The position numbers and the translations under genes are program-made. A stretch of DNA of 64,000 nt from Bradyrhizobium guangzhouense (GTDB taxonomy: Bacteria > Pseudomonadota > Alphaproteobacteria > Rhizobiales > Xanthobacteraceae), in assembly GCF_004114955.1 (NCBI RefSeq), contig NZ_CP030053.1, forward strand, positions 4,216,001-4,280,000, read 5' to 3'. The notes beneath the pieces are model-generated. The model was not told the DNA's origin, did not search any database, and saw only the letters and a list, made by a program, of their open reading frames with translations. This document shows positions 45,063-52,708 of this stretch, piece after piece (the first letter of the stretch is position 1; every line of letters starts with the position of its first letter).

Positions 45063-45187
45063 AAAACAACCCCATGCACAGTAGGCGACCGCAACCGGTT
45101 CAACGACCTGGATGCTGACACCCGCTGACACCGGAACCGGCGGCGCCAAGGCCGCGATTTGACACGTCGGGCAAAACACCGGCACGA
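45063..45187. repeat. Dispersed intergenic repeat, copy 2
   Basis: It shares ACAACCCCATGCACAGTAG (45066-45084) and TTTGAC..GTCGGGCAAAACAC (45158-45179) with the copy at 3173-3269, in the same order. The middle part is not conserved and is longer here. Confidence 0.7.
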
Positions 45188-45241
45188 TGGCATGATCCGA
45201 ACAAGCTCGATCGAGCGCGATGCGATCGGCTCTCCCCACAC

Positions 45242-45420
45242 CTAATCGTCGAATAGAGCGTTGACGTCGCTCTCGGTGAGGGCCGAAGCGCGACATCGTG
45301 AGCCGTAAGGAATCGTAGAGATCTCGCTGCGGTCCCTCCAGCGCGATGGTCTCCACGATTTCGCTCTTGGGAGGCGCGCCAACCCGCGAGCCGTACTCGT
45401 CATGGGTGGAGGAATTTTCT
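45242..45420 (-). pseudogene. Remnant of a SNF2-type helicase
   Basis: In one frame, minus-strand positions about 45390 to 45305 encode PKSEIVETIALEGPQRDLYD, which matches the conserved segment at the end of the first helicase lobe of SNF2-family helicases. A frame shift away, just before the stop at 45242, the sequence reads SALTESDVNALFDD, like the C-terminal end of the same family. The several hundred residues between are missing, so this looks like a gene lost through internal deletion. The match is from memory of the family pattern and is moderate evidence. Confidence 0.45.
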
Positions 45421-45508
45421 CCTGCGAAAGCGCTCGCGATCGCTCGCACAACGCCATATGGACTGAAATGATGAGGCCTCAAGCCAGGGCAGGTGCTAGG
45501 AGCTTTGA

Positions 45509-46009
45509 ATGACCATTCGCCCCATCGTCCGCTATCCCGACCGCCGGCTCACAGTGGCCGCCCGCCGCGTCACCGCTTTCGACGATGGCTTGCGCGAGCT
45601 TGCGGCGGATTTGCTCGAAACGATGCGCGCCGCGCCCGGCATTGGCATCACCGCGCCGCATGTCGGCGTGCCCCTGCGGCTCGTGGTGCTCGAGCTCGAC
45701 GCCAAGGCCGGCGCGCAGACCTACGTCAATCCCGAGATCACCTGGGCCTCGCCCGAGATGATCATGCATAAGGAGGGCAGCGTCTCGATGCCCGGCATCA
45801 ACGACGAGGTGCAGCGCCATGCGCGCGTGCGGATCGATTATCAGGATCTCGAAGGCATCGCGCGGACCGACGAGTCGGAGGGCTTGCGCGCCGTCTGCCA
45901 CCAGCACGAGATCGACCAGCTCGACGGGATGTTCTGGCTTCAGCGGCTGTCGCGGCTCAAGCGCGAGCGGCTGGTCAAGAAATTCGAGAAGATGACGCGA
46001 ACTTCGTAG
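45509..46009 (+). CDS. Peptide deformylase-like protein with altered metal-site motifs
   Basis: This 166-residue protein has the deformylase fold, but all three motifs are altered. Motif 1 is GIGITAPH (residues 44-51; Gln of GxGxAAxQ is His). Motif 2 is EGSVS (the metal-binding Cys is Ser91). Motif 3 is HEIDQ (133-137; the second metal-binding His is Gln137). A normal deformylase is therefore unlikely to be its role. The ATG is preceded by TAGGAG. Its stop TAG is part of the palindromic repeat that follows. Confidence 0.88.
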   Translation: MTIRPIVRYPDRRLTVAARRVTAFDDGLRELAADLLETMRAAPGIGITAPHVGVPLRLVVLELDAKAGAQTYVNPEITWASPEMIMHKEGSVSMPGINDEVQRHARVRIDYQDLEGIARTDESEGLRAVCHQHEIDQLDGMFWLQRLSRLKRERLVKKFEKMTRTS

Positions 46010-46113
46010 GGTGGATTAGCGAAGCGTAATCCACCGATCCAAGCGCGGCTTAGCGAATGGTGGATTACGCCATCGACTGCGCTTTGCGCAGCCGCCGGCT
46101 AATCCACCCTACG
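46005..46113. repeat. Palindromic repeat family A, copy 2
   Basis: It runs from CGTAGGGTGGATTAGC to GGCTAATCCACCCTACG with internal inverted GTGGATTACGC parts and GCGCTTTGCGCAGC. The first TAG of the repeat is the stop codon of the deformylase-like gene. It lies between convergent genes. Confidence 0.85.
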
Positions 46114-46120
46114 CATCTCA

Positions 46121-46483
46121 TCACGCCCTCTTCCCGCCGCGCTTGGCGATCGGCGCGCGACGACGCTCCCGTTTGCCGCGCGCAATCTCGGTCGCCAGCG
46201 CGTCCAGCTTCGGCTCCCAGAAATTCCTGAATTGACCGATCCAGGCATCCACCGCGCGAAGCCCGGCAACGTCGACGGAATAGAGTCGCCTCTGCGCCTC
46301 CGCCCGAACCGTCGCAAAGCCGCTTTCACGCAGCACCTTCAGGTGCTGCGACACCGCAGCCTGCGTGATTCCGAACTCGGCGCCGATCGCCTCGACCACC
46401 TCTCCGGACGCCATCTCCCCGGGGGCGAGCAGCTCGAGAATACGACGGCGCACGGGATCGGCGAGGACCTCGAAGACGTGCAT
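46121..46483 (-). CDS. ArsR-type winged-helix regulator
   Basis: The 120-residue regulator has the ArsR/SmtB helix-turn-helix FEVLADPVRRRILELL ... GITQAAVSQHLKVLRESG, then the wing VRAEAQRRLYSVD and a basic C-terminus. No metal-binding CxC is seen. Its ATG overlaps the stop of the SRPBCC gene by one base (TGATG). This subgroup usually regulates the SRPBCC/AHSA1 gene beside it. Confidence 0.9.
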   Translation of the reverse strand: MHVFEVLADPVRRRILELLAPGEMASGEVVEAIGAEFGITQAAVSQHLKVLRESGFATVRAEAQRRLYSVDVAGLRAVDAWIGQFRNFWEPKLDALATEIARGKRERRRAPIAKRGGKRA

Positions 46484-47145
46484 CAGCTTCCAGCGCCCGG
46501 ATGCGCGACGTCGGGCGGTGGCTCGCCGCGATAGAAGGCAATGGTCCGGTCCGAGCGCAACTTTGCCGCGTCAGGATCGACCCCGCTTGCTACGTGCGCC
46601 GCGCGCCAGGCCTCGCCACTCGACGTCATGAATTCCTTCCCCGCGGGAGAGCCCATCCATGCCTCGGCCGTCTGATGATCGACCGCTGTCCCGGTTGCAA
46701 CATATCGCTCGAGCCCTGCAATGGCGAGGTCCCAACCGATGCCCACGGCACCGGGACCGAACTGATTCCAATGATCCTCCATGATCGCAGTGTGCTCCAG
46801 CGTCAAACGCGCCTGGCTGCGTTCGGCCGCGAGCTTGACGTCGATCCAGCTCACCGCGCCACCAAATTCCCAGGTCGCGGCAAAATGGGTCGGTGGCGAA
46901 CATGCCGTGATGGTGCCGCCCGCATTGCCCTTGAGCTGGTACTTCCCGCCGAGCTTGAGATCTCCCTCGACCGGCAAGAACCAGCGTGGAATGCGTTGTT
47001 TGCTGGTTACGGCGTCCCAGAGGTCGTCGACATCAGTGTCGTAAAGCCGGGTCAGCGTCACCGCGCTGGCCGCCTTCCCGTCCTTCTCGAAAGTCTTCAC
47101 CGAACGCGTCACAAGCCCCATGACCCGGGCGACGTCGATCTCCAT
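46483..47145 (-). CDS. SRPBCC (AHSA1-like) domain protein
   Basis: This protein of about 220 residues has the AHSA1 pattern LTRLYDTDVDDLWDAVTSKQRIPRWFLPVEGDLKLGG and later RLTLEHTAI and GPGAVGIGWDLAIAGLERYV. The fold binds hydrophobic ligands in a deep cavity. I use ATG 47145 with AGGAGGG six nt upstream; a GTG at 47148 is an alternative. It is the first gene of the pair with ArsR. Confidence 0.88.
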   Translation of the reverse strand: MEIDVARVMGLVTRSVKTFEKDGKAASAVTLTRLYDTDVDDLWDAVTSKQRIPRWFLPVEGDLKLGGKYQLKGNAGGTITACSPPTHFAATWEFGGAVSWIDVKLAAERSQARLTLEHTAIMEDHWNQFGPGAVGIGWDLAIAGLERYVATGTAVDHQTAEAWMGSPAGKEFMTSSGEAWRAAHVASGVDPDAAKLRSDRTIAFYRGEPPPDVAHPGAGS

Positions 47146-47190
47146 CACGATCCCTCCTGGCGATTGATCGGGATGAATATCGGTCTACGC

Positions 47191-47214
47191 TAATATAAGT
47201 CAAGTCTAATATTA
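47191..47214. promoter_or_regulatory. Operator-like inverted repeat before the SRPBCC-ArsR operon
   Basis: TAATATAAG (47191-47199) and CTAATATTA (47206-47214) are an 8-of-9 inverted repeat around TCAAGT, in an AT-rich island 46 bp upstream of the start. This fits an ArsR-family site controlling its own operon. Confidence 0.65.
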
Positions 47215-47251
47215 CGGTGCGAGGATTGCGCCGGCGAGGGGCCGGTTGGGC

Positions 47252-47770
47252 TCAAGCCGCCCCGGCCAGCCCCACCGCACCGGCGCTCACCCGAGGGCGT
47301 GCCAGAAAATAGAACGCGGTGACGTGCGTGATCATCAGGAGCGGCACGTAGATAACAGGGATCGCATAGGTCGAGGCGAGCCATTCCGCATGCGCGGGAA
47401 GGCCGACCTGGATGGCGTCGTAGTAGTCGACGACGAGGTCGACCACCCCGACGAGATTGAAGGCGACGACGAACAACCAGAACAGCGCGCGGATCCTCAC
47501 CGAAAGAAGCGCCAGCATGGCGAGCACCCCGGTCGCGAAGTCGCCCCAGGCGGCGAAATTGGCGAAGCTGGCCGGCAGGTCCGGGCTCACGACGCCGGGA
47601 AGGATGAAGACGAGCCCGAAGAAGCGGAAGCTGTGCAGCGTGGCGATGGCACGATGCGCCTCGAGCCTGTCCATCACCCTCAGTCGGGGCCAGACATACG
47701 CGCCGAAGCAAAGCAGCCACGCGACATAACCGAGAATGAGATGTGTCCGGAAGAGAGTTTCAGTCGTCAT
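47252..47770 (-). CDS. Four- to five-helix membrane protein of unknown function
   Basis: The 172-residue protein has predicted helices at about 8-27, 45-62, 78-97, 99-115 and 133-155. It begins TLFRTHLILGYVAWLLCFGAYVW; the conserved-looking residues are aromatic and histidine (HLIL, HSFRFFG, ITHVTAFYF). I recognise no named family. It lies 84 bp after the secreted-protein gene on the same strand and probably shares its transcript, opposite the LysR gene. Confidence 0.65.
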   Translation of the reverse strand: MTTETLFRTHLILGYVAWLLCFGAYVWPRLRVMDRLEAHRAIATLHSFRFFGLVFILPGVVSPDLPASFANFAAWGDFATGVLAMLALLSVRIRALFWLFVVAFNLVGVVDLVVDYYDAIQVGLPAHAEWLASTYAIPVIYVPLLMITHVTAFYFLARPRVSAGAVGLAGAA

Positions 47771-47854
47771 GTTGGTCTCCGATCAGATCGCGACGTCACG
47801 GGCAACGGGAGTGGCATCTGATGTCATCGGCCCTCCTCCGTCCGGGGCTCGCGC

Positions 47855-48292
47855 TTATTGCCGGCGGTCTGGATTGGCCATGAGCAGCCGAAGCGGCAGA
47901 AGCGGACCGATGGCGATGTACTCGTGGTCCATCAGATCCTGCTTGGCCAATGGGAGGTCTTCCATGATCGCCTTCGCCGCGGCGACATCCTTGACATCGA
48001 CGACGAAAACAACGCCGCGTCCGTCGCCGCGCGAATACCACTCGCGAATTTTGCCCCCGAGATAGAGCTGCACGGTCTCCCGGATTTCAGCCGGCATGAC
48101 GGCCATGACCTGCTCGCGCGTGACGCCCGCCTTCGCGGCCAGGATGACCATCACGCCCGTGATCGTGGGCGAGAAGGCTTGCGCGGCGGATTGTGGGTTG
48201 GATTGGGTCTGGGCAACGGATAGATCGGACATGGAAGTCGCTCCCATCAGGGTTAGGGTAAGCATGACGACAAGTTTGCGGATCGCTTGCAT
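47855..48292 (-). CDS. Secreted small protein, dimeric-barrel-like
   Basis: This protein of about 145 residues has a signal peptide (MQAIRKLVVMLTLTLMG, cleavage near VAQ). The mature part, with GVVFVVDVKDVAAAKAIMEDLPLAK, resembles the muconolactone isomerase/YciI kind of ferredoxin-like barrel, but no enzyme motif is certain. I start at ATG 48292, which begins the signal peptide; the frame extends 24 codons upstream without one. It is divergent from the LysR gene, a likely regulator. Confidence 0.65.
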   Translation of the reverse strand: MQAIRKLVVMLTLTLMGATSMSDLSVAQTQSNPQSAAQAFSPTITGVMVILAAKAGVTREQVMAVMPAEIRETVQLYLGGKIREWYSRGDGRGVVFVVDVKDVAAAKAIMEDLPLAKQDLMDHEYIAIGPLLPLRLLMANPDRRQ

Positions 48293-48441
48293 CGGTCTCG
48301 TCTCCCGGAGCATGGCGGTCACCTCGGTTCGTCCGAGGTGACGCTGATGTCGACTGTCCGCCATCAGCGACGCTCCTGATCTGCGAGCCAGAGATACGAT
48401 CGATTGTCGCCGGCGACTATTCGGGATAATGTTGACGGGCT

Positions 48442-49389
48442 ATGAAGCAGAACTTCACAGTCAGGCAAGGCGCGCTCGATGGCGTGGAAGCGTTCCTGAG
48501 CGTTGCCCAGCACCGCAATTTCCGCCGGGCAGCCGCAGAACTCGGCGTGACGCCCTCGGCCATCAGCCAGGCGGTCCGCGCACTCGAGGCGCGTGTCGGT
48601 GCAGCCCTGTTCATCCGCACGACACGCAGCGTCGGCCTCACCGAGGCCGGCGCCCAGTTCCTCTCGCGTGCGAAGCCCGCTTTCGAGGAGCTCGTTGCGG
48701 CGGGCGACGTTGCACGCGATCTTGGACGGCGGCCATCAGGACTATTGCGCCTCACCGTGCCGCGCGCGGTGGTGCCGATCCTGCTGGAGCCGCTGATCGC
48801 CTCCTTCTGCCAGGCTTATCCGGAAGTCGAGGTGGAGATCGCCGCAGGCGAGGAATCGGTCGACCTTGCGGCCAAGGGGTTTGATGCCGGCGTCCGGATG
48901 GGCCAGTTCGTCGCCGCCGACATGATCGCGGTCCGGCTGACGCCGCCTTTTCCGTTCGTGATCGTCGGCAGCCCCGACTATCTGCGGCGGCACAAGCGGC
49001 CCGAACGGATCGATGATCTGCGCCAGCACGCATGCCTGCGCATCCGCCGCAGCAACGGATCGATCGCGCCCTGGTCCCTCCTCAATGGCAACAAGACGGT
49101 CGAAGCGATCGTCTCGGGACCGCTGATCGCGCACGACTTTCCCACCATGCTCGGCGCAGCCGTGGAAGGCTTGGGACTTGCGCAAGTCCCCGCGCCGATC
49201 GCCGCCAATCTGGTGAAAACGGGAAAGCTCGTGCAGGTGCTGAAGGCGTTCGCGCCGACGACGCCGGGCGTGTTTCTCTATTATCCCAGCCGCCATCAGA
49301 TGATGCCGAAGCTGCGGGCCTTCATCGATCACGTGAAGGGCCGCCCGGTCGCGGCCGGAAAATCGCGGGCGCGAACGCGTAACCCGTAG
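48442..49389 (+). CDS. LysR family transcriptional regulator
   Basis: The 315-residue regulator has the N-terminal winged helix FLSVAQHRNFRRAAAELGVTPSAISQAVRALE and the usual periplasmic-binding-like effector domain (about 90-300). It is divergent from the secreted-protein/membrane-protein pair with 149 bp between, the classic LysR arrangement. Its stop TAG lies inside the first arm of the repeat at 49385. Confidence 0.93.
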   Translation: MKQNFTVRQGALDGVEAFLSVAQHRNFRRAAAELGVTPSAISQAVRALEARVGAALFIRTTRSVGLTEAGAQFLSRAKPAFEELVAAGDVARDLGRRPSGLLRLTVPRAVVPILLEPLIASFCQAYPEVEVEIAAGEESVDLAAKGFDAGVRMGQFVAADMIAVRLTPPFPFVIVGSPDYLRRHKRPERIDDLRQHACLRIRRSNGSIAPWSLLNGNKTVEAIVSGPLIAHDFPTMLGAAVEGLGLAQVPAPIAANLVKTGKLVQVLKAFAPTTPGVFLYYPSRHQMMPKLRAFIDHVKGRPVAAGKSRARTRNP

Positions 49390-49498
49390 GGCGGGTTAGC
49401 GACAGCGTAACCCGCCATCCCAGGAGTCACGCGACGCGAAATGGTGGATTACGCCAGCGGACTGCGCTTCGCGCAGCCGCAGGCTAATCCACCCTACG
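49385..49498. repeat. Palindromic repeat family A, copy 3
   Basis: It runs from CGTAGGGCGGGTTAGC to GGCTAATCCACCCTACG, with GTGGATTACGCC and GCGCTTCGCGCAGCC inside. The TAG of the first arm is the LysR stop codon. It lies between convergent genes. Confidence 0.85.
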
Positions 49499-49537
49499 CG
49501 CCTGCGATCGAAAGCGACAGGCCTCCATCGGAGCCCC

Positions 49538-50416
49538 CTATTTCAGCGGCAGAAACACGTCGGCTTCCGTCTCGTGCTCCGGCACCTCCGGGAAGAAGCT
49601 GAGCCGCTGGCAATAGATCGGGAAGTCGCGCGCCTCCTCGCCGCTGGCCGGAAGCCAGTCGCGATAGAGATAGAGCGCGGCTGGCTCCAGATTGTCGGTG
49701 TAGCCGACCACCCGCAGCACGGCGCAGCGCCCGCCGGGGATCTCGCCGACCTTGATCTCTTCGCCACCAGCCTCGATCGGCCGGTCGGTCCCGACACAGA
49801 GGTCCGTGCTGTAAGCGGCCGGCGAGGACGGGCGCCGTTCGGAGCGCCAGACATTGAACGTCGGGCTAGTCCTGGGATGCAGTCCGGCAGCCTTGCGCCA
49901 GGCGATGAACCGCCTGATGGTGTCGCCGAGCGTTGCCGGGTCGCCCCGATGCTCCATGATCGCCACCCGTGTGGGGGGCACGTCGCGGATCGTCACGTCG
50001 TCGGTGGTAAAGGTCTTCATGAGCTTGCTCCTCGCGCTATCGAGAGGCCCGAAGGCCACAAGCCACGGCTCCCATTCGGGCGCGTTGCGGAACGACGACG
50101 GCGATTGCCCGAACCGTTGCCGGAAGGCGCGGGCGAAGGCGTCAGGTGCATCGTAACCGGCATCCATCGCGATGTCGGTGACGCTGTCGGCGTCACTGTA
50201 AGCCAGCAGGTAGGAAGCGCGCTTCATACGGGCCAGCTGGACATAGCGATGCACCGACAACCCGAAGGTTGCCGTGAACTGCCGATGGAAATGAAACCGC
50301 GAGAAGGCGGCAACGCCGCTCAACGTTTCCAGGTCCAGATCGGCATCGAGGTGCCGGTCGATATAGTCCAGCACCCGCCGCATCCGGTCCCGATAGGTTT
50401 GCAGCGCCGCCGTCAT
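49538..50416 (-). CDS. AraC family regulator with GyrI-like effector domain
   Basis: The 292-residue protein has an N-terminal AraC double helix-turn-helix (about 10-110: DLETLSGVAAFSRFHFHRQF ... DIAMDAGYDAPDAFARAFRQRFGQSPSSF) and a C-terminal GyrI-like small-molecule-binding domain (about 135-290, starting TIRDVPPTRVAIMEHRGDP). This matches the Rob/SbmC-type combination used in sensing toxic small molecules. Confidence 0.93.
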   Translation of the reverse strand: MTAALQTYRDRMRRVLDYIDRHLDADLDLETLSGVAAFSRFHFHRQFTATFGLSVHRYVQLARMKRASYLLAYSDADSVTDIAMDAGYDAPDAFARAFRQRFGQSPSSFRNAPEWEPWLVAFGPLDSARSKLMKTFTTDDVTIRDVPPTRVAIMEHRGDPATLGDTIRRFIAWRKAAGLHPRTSPTFNVWRSERRPSSPAAYSTDLCVGTDRPIEAGGEEIKVGEIPGGRCAVLRVVGYTDNLEPAALYLYRDWLPASGEEARDFPIYCQRLSFFPEVPEHETEADVFLPLK

Positions 50417-50740
50417 CGTCGTTCCTTTCGTGGCGGCATGAGTTAGGCCGGAATGGCCGCGATGCGCTCGACCGATCTTGCGGTTTGAACACTATCGCGG
50501 CATTCGCCGGTGCTGTAGGGCGGATTAGCGACTTGTCCGACGAAGCTCGAAGAGCGAAGGCGGAAGCGTAATCCGCCATCCATCGGCGAGGCGTGGCGAG
50601 AGATGGCGGATGACGCCTTGCGGCCAATCCGCCCCACGCGCCGGATCGCCCGACGTGACAGCCGGCCCCATGGCTTGTCCCGTCGCGCGTCCATGCCAAT
50701 ATCAGGATTCGCCAGGATCGTTCTCTTTCAGGAGGCAGAC
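50417..50740. other. Intergenic region with a family A repeat
   Basis: The 324 bp between the divergent AraC and GFA genes contain the palindromic repeat at 50515-50638 and otherwise presumably the two promoters. No gene is credible here. Confidence 0.6.
50515..50638. repeat. Palindromic repeat family A, copy 4 (diverged)
   Basis: It runs from GTAGGGCGGATTAGCG to CCAATCCGCCCCACGCG. Inner parts AAGCGTAATCCGCC and GATGGCGGATGACGCC show it is the same family with more changes. Confidence 0.75.
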
Positions 50741-51154
50741 ATGGACTGTTCGGGACGCTGCGCCTGCGGTGCGGTTCGCTACACAATAACGGCCGAGCCG
50801 ATCCGCGGCTTCCAGTGCCAGTGCCGCGACTGCCAGCGCGATACCGGGACCGGCCACAGCTCGATATTCGTATTTCCGCGCAATGCCCTCTCCATCACCG
50901 GCGAGGTGCGCGAGATCGCCCGGAGCGCAGACGGCGGCGCGGTCAAGCGCAAAGGCTTCTGTCCGAACTGCGGTTCGCCAATCTACAACAAGCCGGATGA
51001 CAAGCCCGAGTTCATCGGCATCTATGTCGGCACGCTGAACGATGCCAGCACGTTCAAGCCATCGGTCGCCCTGTTCTGCTCGCGCGGCTATGCGTGGGAC
51101 CATCTCGACCCCGACATCCCCAAATTGCCGGAGTGGCATCCGGGATCGCGTTGA
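50741..51154 (+). CDS. GFA (CENP-V) family zinc protein
   Basis: The 137-residue protein has zinc ligands in CSGRCACG, CQCRDCQ and CPNCGSP, complete for a GFA domain. ATG 50741 is preceded by AGGAGG at 7 nt. It resembles the protein at 2715-3083 only at family level. Enzymatic activity is unproven for most members. Confidence 0.88.
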   Translation: MDCSGRCACGAVRYTITAEPIRGFQCQCRDCQRDTGTGHSSIFVFPRNALSITGEVREIARSADGGAVKRKGFCPNCGSPIYNKPDDKPEFIGIYVGTLNDASTFKPSVALFCSRGYAWDHLDPDIPKLPEWHPGSR

Positions 51155-51245
51155 TTTTTGCATCTGGGGGATGAAGGCAATCTGCTTCTTCATTTCCAGA
51201 TGCGTTGTGTCAAAAGACTGACCAGTCGACCGAGGTGCCCTCGAA

Positions 51246-51638
51246 ATGAACAGCTTGAACAATCTGGAATGCGTGACCCTTTTCGTTGACAACCTCGCGC
51301 GCACGAGAGAATTCTACGAGGCCGTGTTCGATGCGAGGCCGATCTATTCCGATGCCGTCTGCAGTGTGATCGGGCTCGGTGGCGTCATGGTCAATCTGCT
51401 GCAGGAGACGCAGGCGCCGCAGCTCGTGGCGCCCGTAGTGCCGGCGACTTCAAGCACCGGACCTCGCATGCTCATGACCATTCGCGTCGCCGATGTCGAT
51501 GCAGCCTGCGCGAGGCTCCGGCAAAGCGGCGTCGCGCTGGTGAATGGCCCCATCAATCGCCCCTGGGGCCGCCGCACGGCTGCCTTTGCGGACCCATCGG
51601 GGCATATGTGGGAGATCGCGCAGGAATTACGGTCTTAG
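51246..51638 (+). CDS. VOC family (glyoxalase-like) protein
   Basis: The 130-residue protein has two beta-alpha-beta-beta-beta modules: LECVTLFVDNLARTREFYEAVFDA and the second half with MLMTIRVADVDAACARLRQ, then the terminal AFADPSGHMWEIAQEL with the metal-ligand Glu. It could be a dioxygenase, glyoxalase-like enzyme or antibiotic-binding protein; no context decides. Confidence 0.88.
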   Translation: MNSLNNLECVTLFVDNLARTREFYEAVFDARPIYSDAVCSVIGLGGVMVNLLQETQAPQLVAPVVPATSSTGPRMLMTIRVADVDAACARLRQSGVALVNGPINRPWGRRTAAFADPSGHMWEIAQELRS

Positions 51639-51752
51639 AGTGCTAACTATGCTCCGTCTCCATAGCCCGCACCAACCCCCGCGATCGGGAGGCCAAGGTT
51701 ATTTCAACGTATCGCTTTCGCAGCTCATTTGAAGCAGCGCTTGCTTGCGTGC

Positions 51753-52655
51753 TCACTGCTTGAAGCAATGCTCGCGGTGCCACCTCAAAAAGTTCGGATG
51801 AGGTCGATCTGACGGTCTTCTTGGCTCAAGAGCACGACCGGTCTTGTTGATGACCGATCGGACTCCTTCCAGGTCGTTTGTCTGGCGCGAGATCAATATT
51901 TCTAGATCATCGGCCAGGCCGATCAAACCGCGATCGAACATCCAATGCGCGGTACCGGACAGAGCGATCCCGTTGCTCACGATGTCAGGCCCATTTTCTT
52001 CCACAGGCCGAATGTGCGCCGCCGCAACCTCCGCACGTCCCATTCCATTGATGAGCTTCAAACCGGTGATGGCGCAGCGCTCGTCATAAGCACGCAGCAC
52101 GATCCGACGAAATACGCGATCGCGCAGAACTCGAGATACGGTAAGGCTGATGCGATCTCTTTGCTGCTCAAATAGGAACGGCGCCTGTTCCCCTTCGTCG
52201 AGCTCGGCCAACCGAACATCGGCATCAACGCGGGGCAGCAGCGGTGCACCTTCCGCGAAACCAAGCTCGAATATTTTATTGAAATCTTCGGGCGAGATGG
52301 GACGGACCGCCGACTGAGCACGCCCAGAAATTCGTCCCTGCTCATTCAAGACGCCGCGCTCTACTGGACCAGTCGGTCCGTTGAAGGAAACCGGATTGGC
52401 AAAATCGAGATAGCTTCCGGGCTCGATCAGAGCGAGATACATCCCTGGAGTGCCCGGGTCAGGAATAACCTGCTGAACCCGGGCAATCGCAAAATAGCCG
52501 CGCGTCTCGGCGACTTTGCTCGGCTCGTAATAGATGATCCAATCGCCTACGCAGGCTTCAACGCGGCGGAGATACTGACTGGGAAACTGATATCGTTCAG
52601 CGGGACTGTCATCGTAGATCGAGTCCGATCGATGGATGAATACCCCAGATCCCAT
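51753..52655 (-). CDS. HNH endonuclease with PUA/EVE-like N-terminal domain
   Basis: The 300-residue protein has two parts. Residues 1-120 resemble PUA/EVE- or ScoMcrA-type readers (VGDWIIYYEPSK ... GYFAIARVQQVIPD). Residues about 180-260 form an HNH_2 nuclease: ERCAITGLKL (Cys194), AAAHIRPVEE (His214), NGIALSG (Asn228), AHWMFDRGLIGL (His237). Such proteins can be modification-dependent restriction enzymes. It stands alone next to the guaA 3' end with no methyltransferase, and its local composition is less GC-rich than the neighbours. Confidence 0.85.
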   Translation of the reverse strand: MGSGVFIHRSDSIYDDSPAERYQFPSQYLRRVEACVGDWIIYYEPSKVAETRGYFAIARVQQVIPDPGTPGMYLALIEPGSYLDFANPVSFNGPTGPVERGVLNEQGRISGRAQSAVRPISPEDFNKIFELGFAEGAPLLPRVDADVRLAELDEGEQAPFLFEQQRDRISLTVSRVLRDRVFRRIVLRAYDERCAITGLKLINGMGRAEVAAAHIRPVEENGPDIVSNGIALSGTAHWMFDRGLIGLADDLEILISRQTNDLEGVRSVINKTGRALEPRRPSDRPHPNFLRWHREHCFKQ

Positions 52656-52708
52656 GATTCAAGCGGCATCGCCTCTGCGGAGAGTTGCGGATTGAACAAT
52701 CATGCCCC

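Larger units (their letters stand above)
44921..45508. other. Gene-poor stretch with repeat and helicase remnant
   Basis: This 588-bp region between the MFS gene and the deformylase-like gene holds the dispersed repeat at 45063-45187 and the remnant at 45242-45420. Frames that run through it are not credible genes. Confidence 0.7.

Noticed and set aside
45039..45482. A 147-codon minus-strand frame as a real gene
   Set aside because: Its 3' half is the dispersed repeat and its middle matches only a helicase fragment. I treat it as repeat plus pseudogene.
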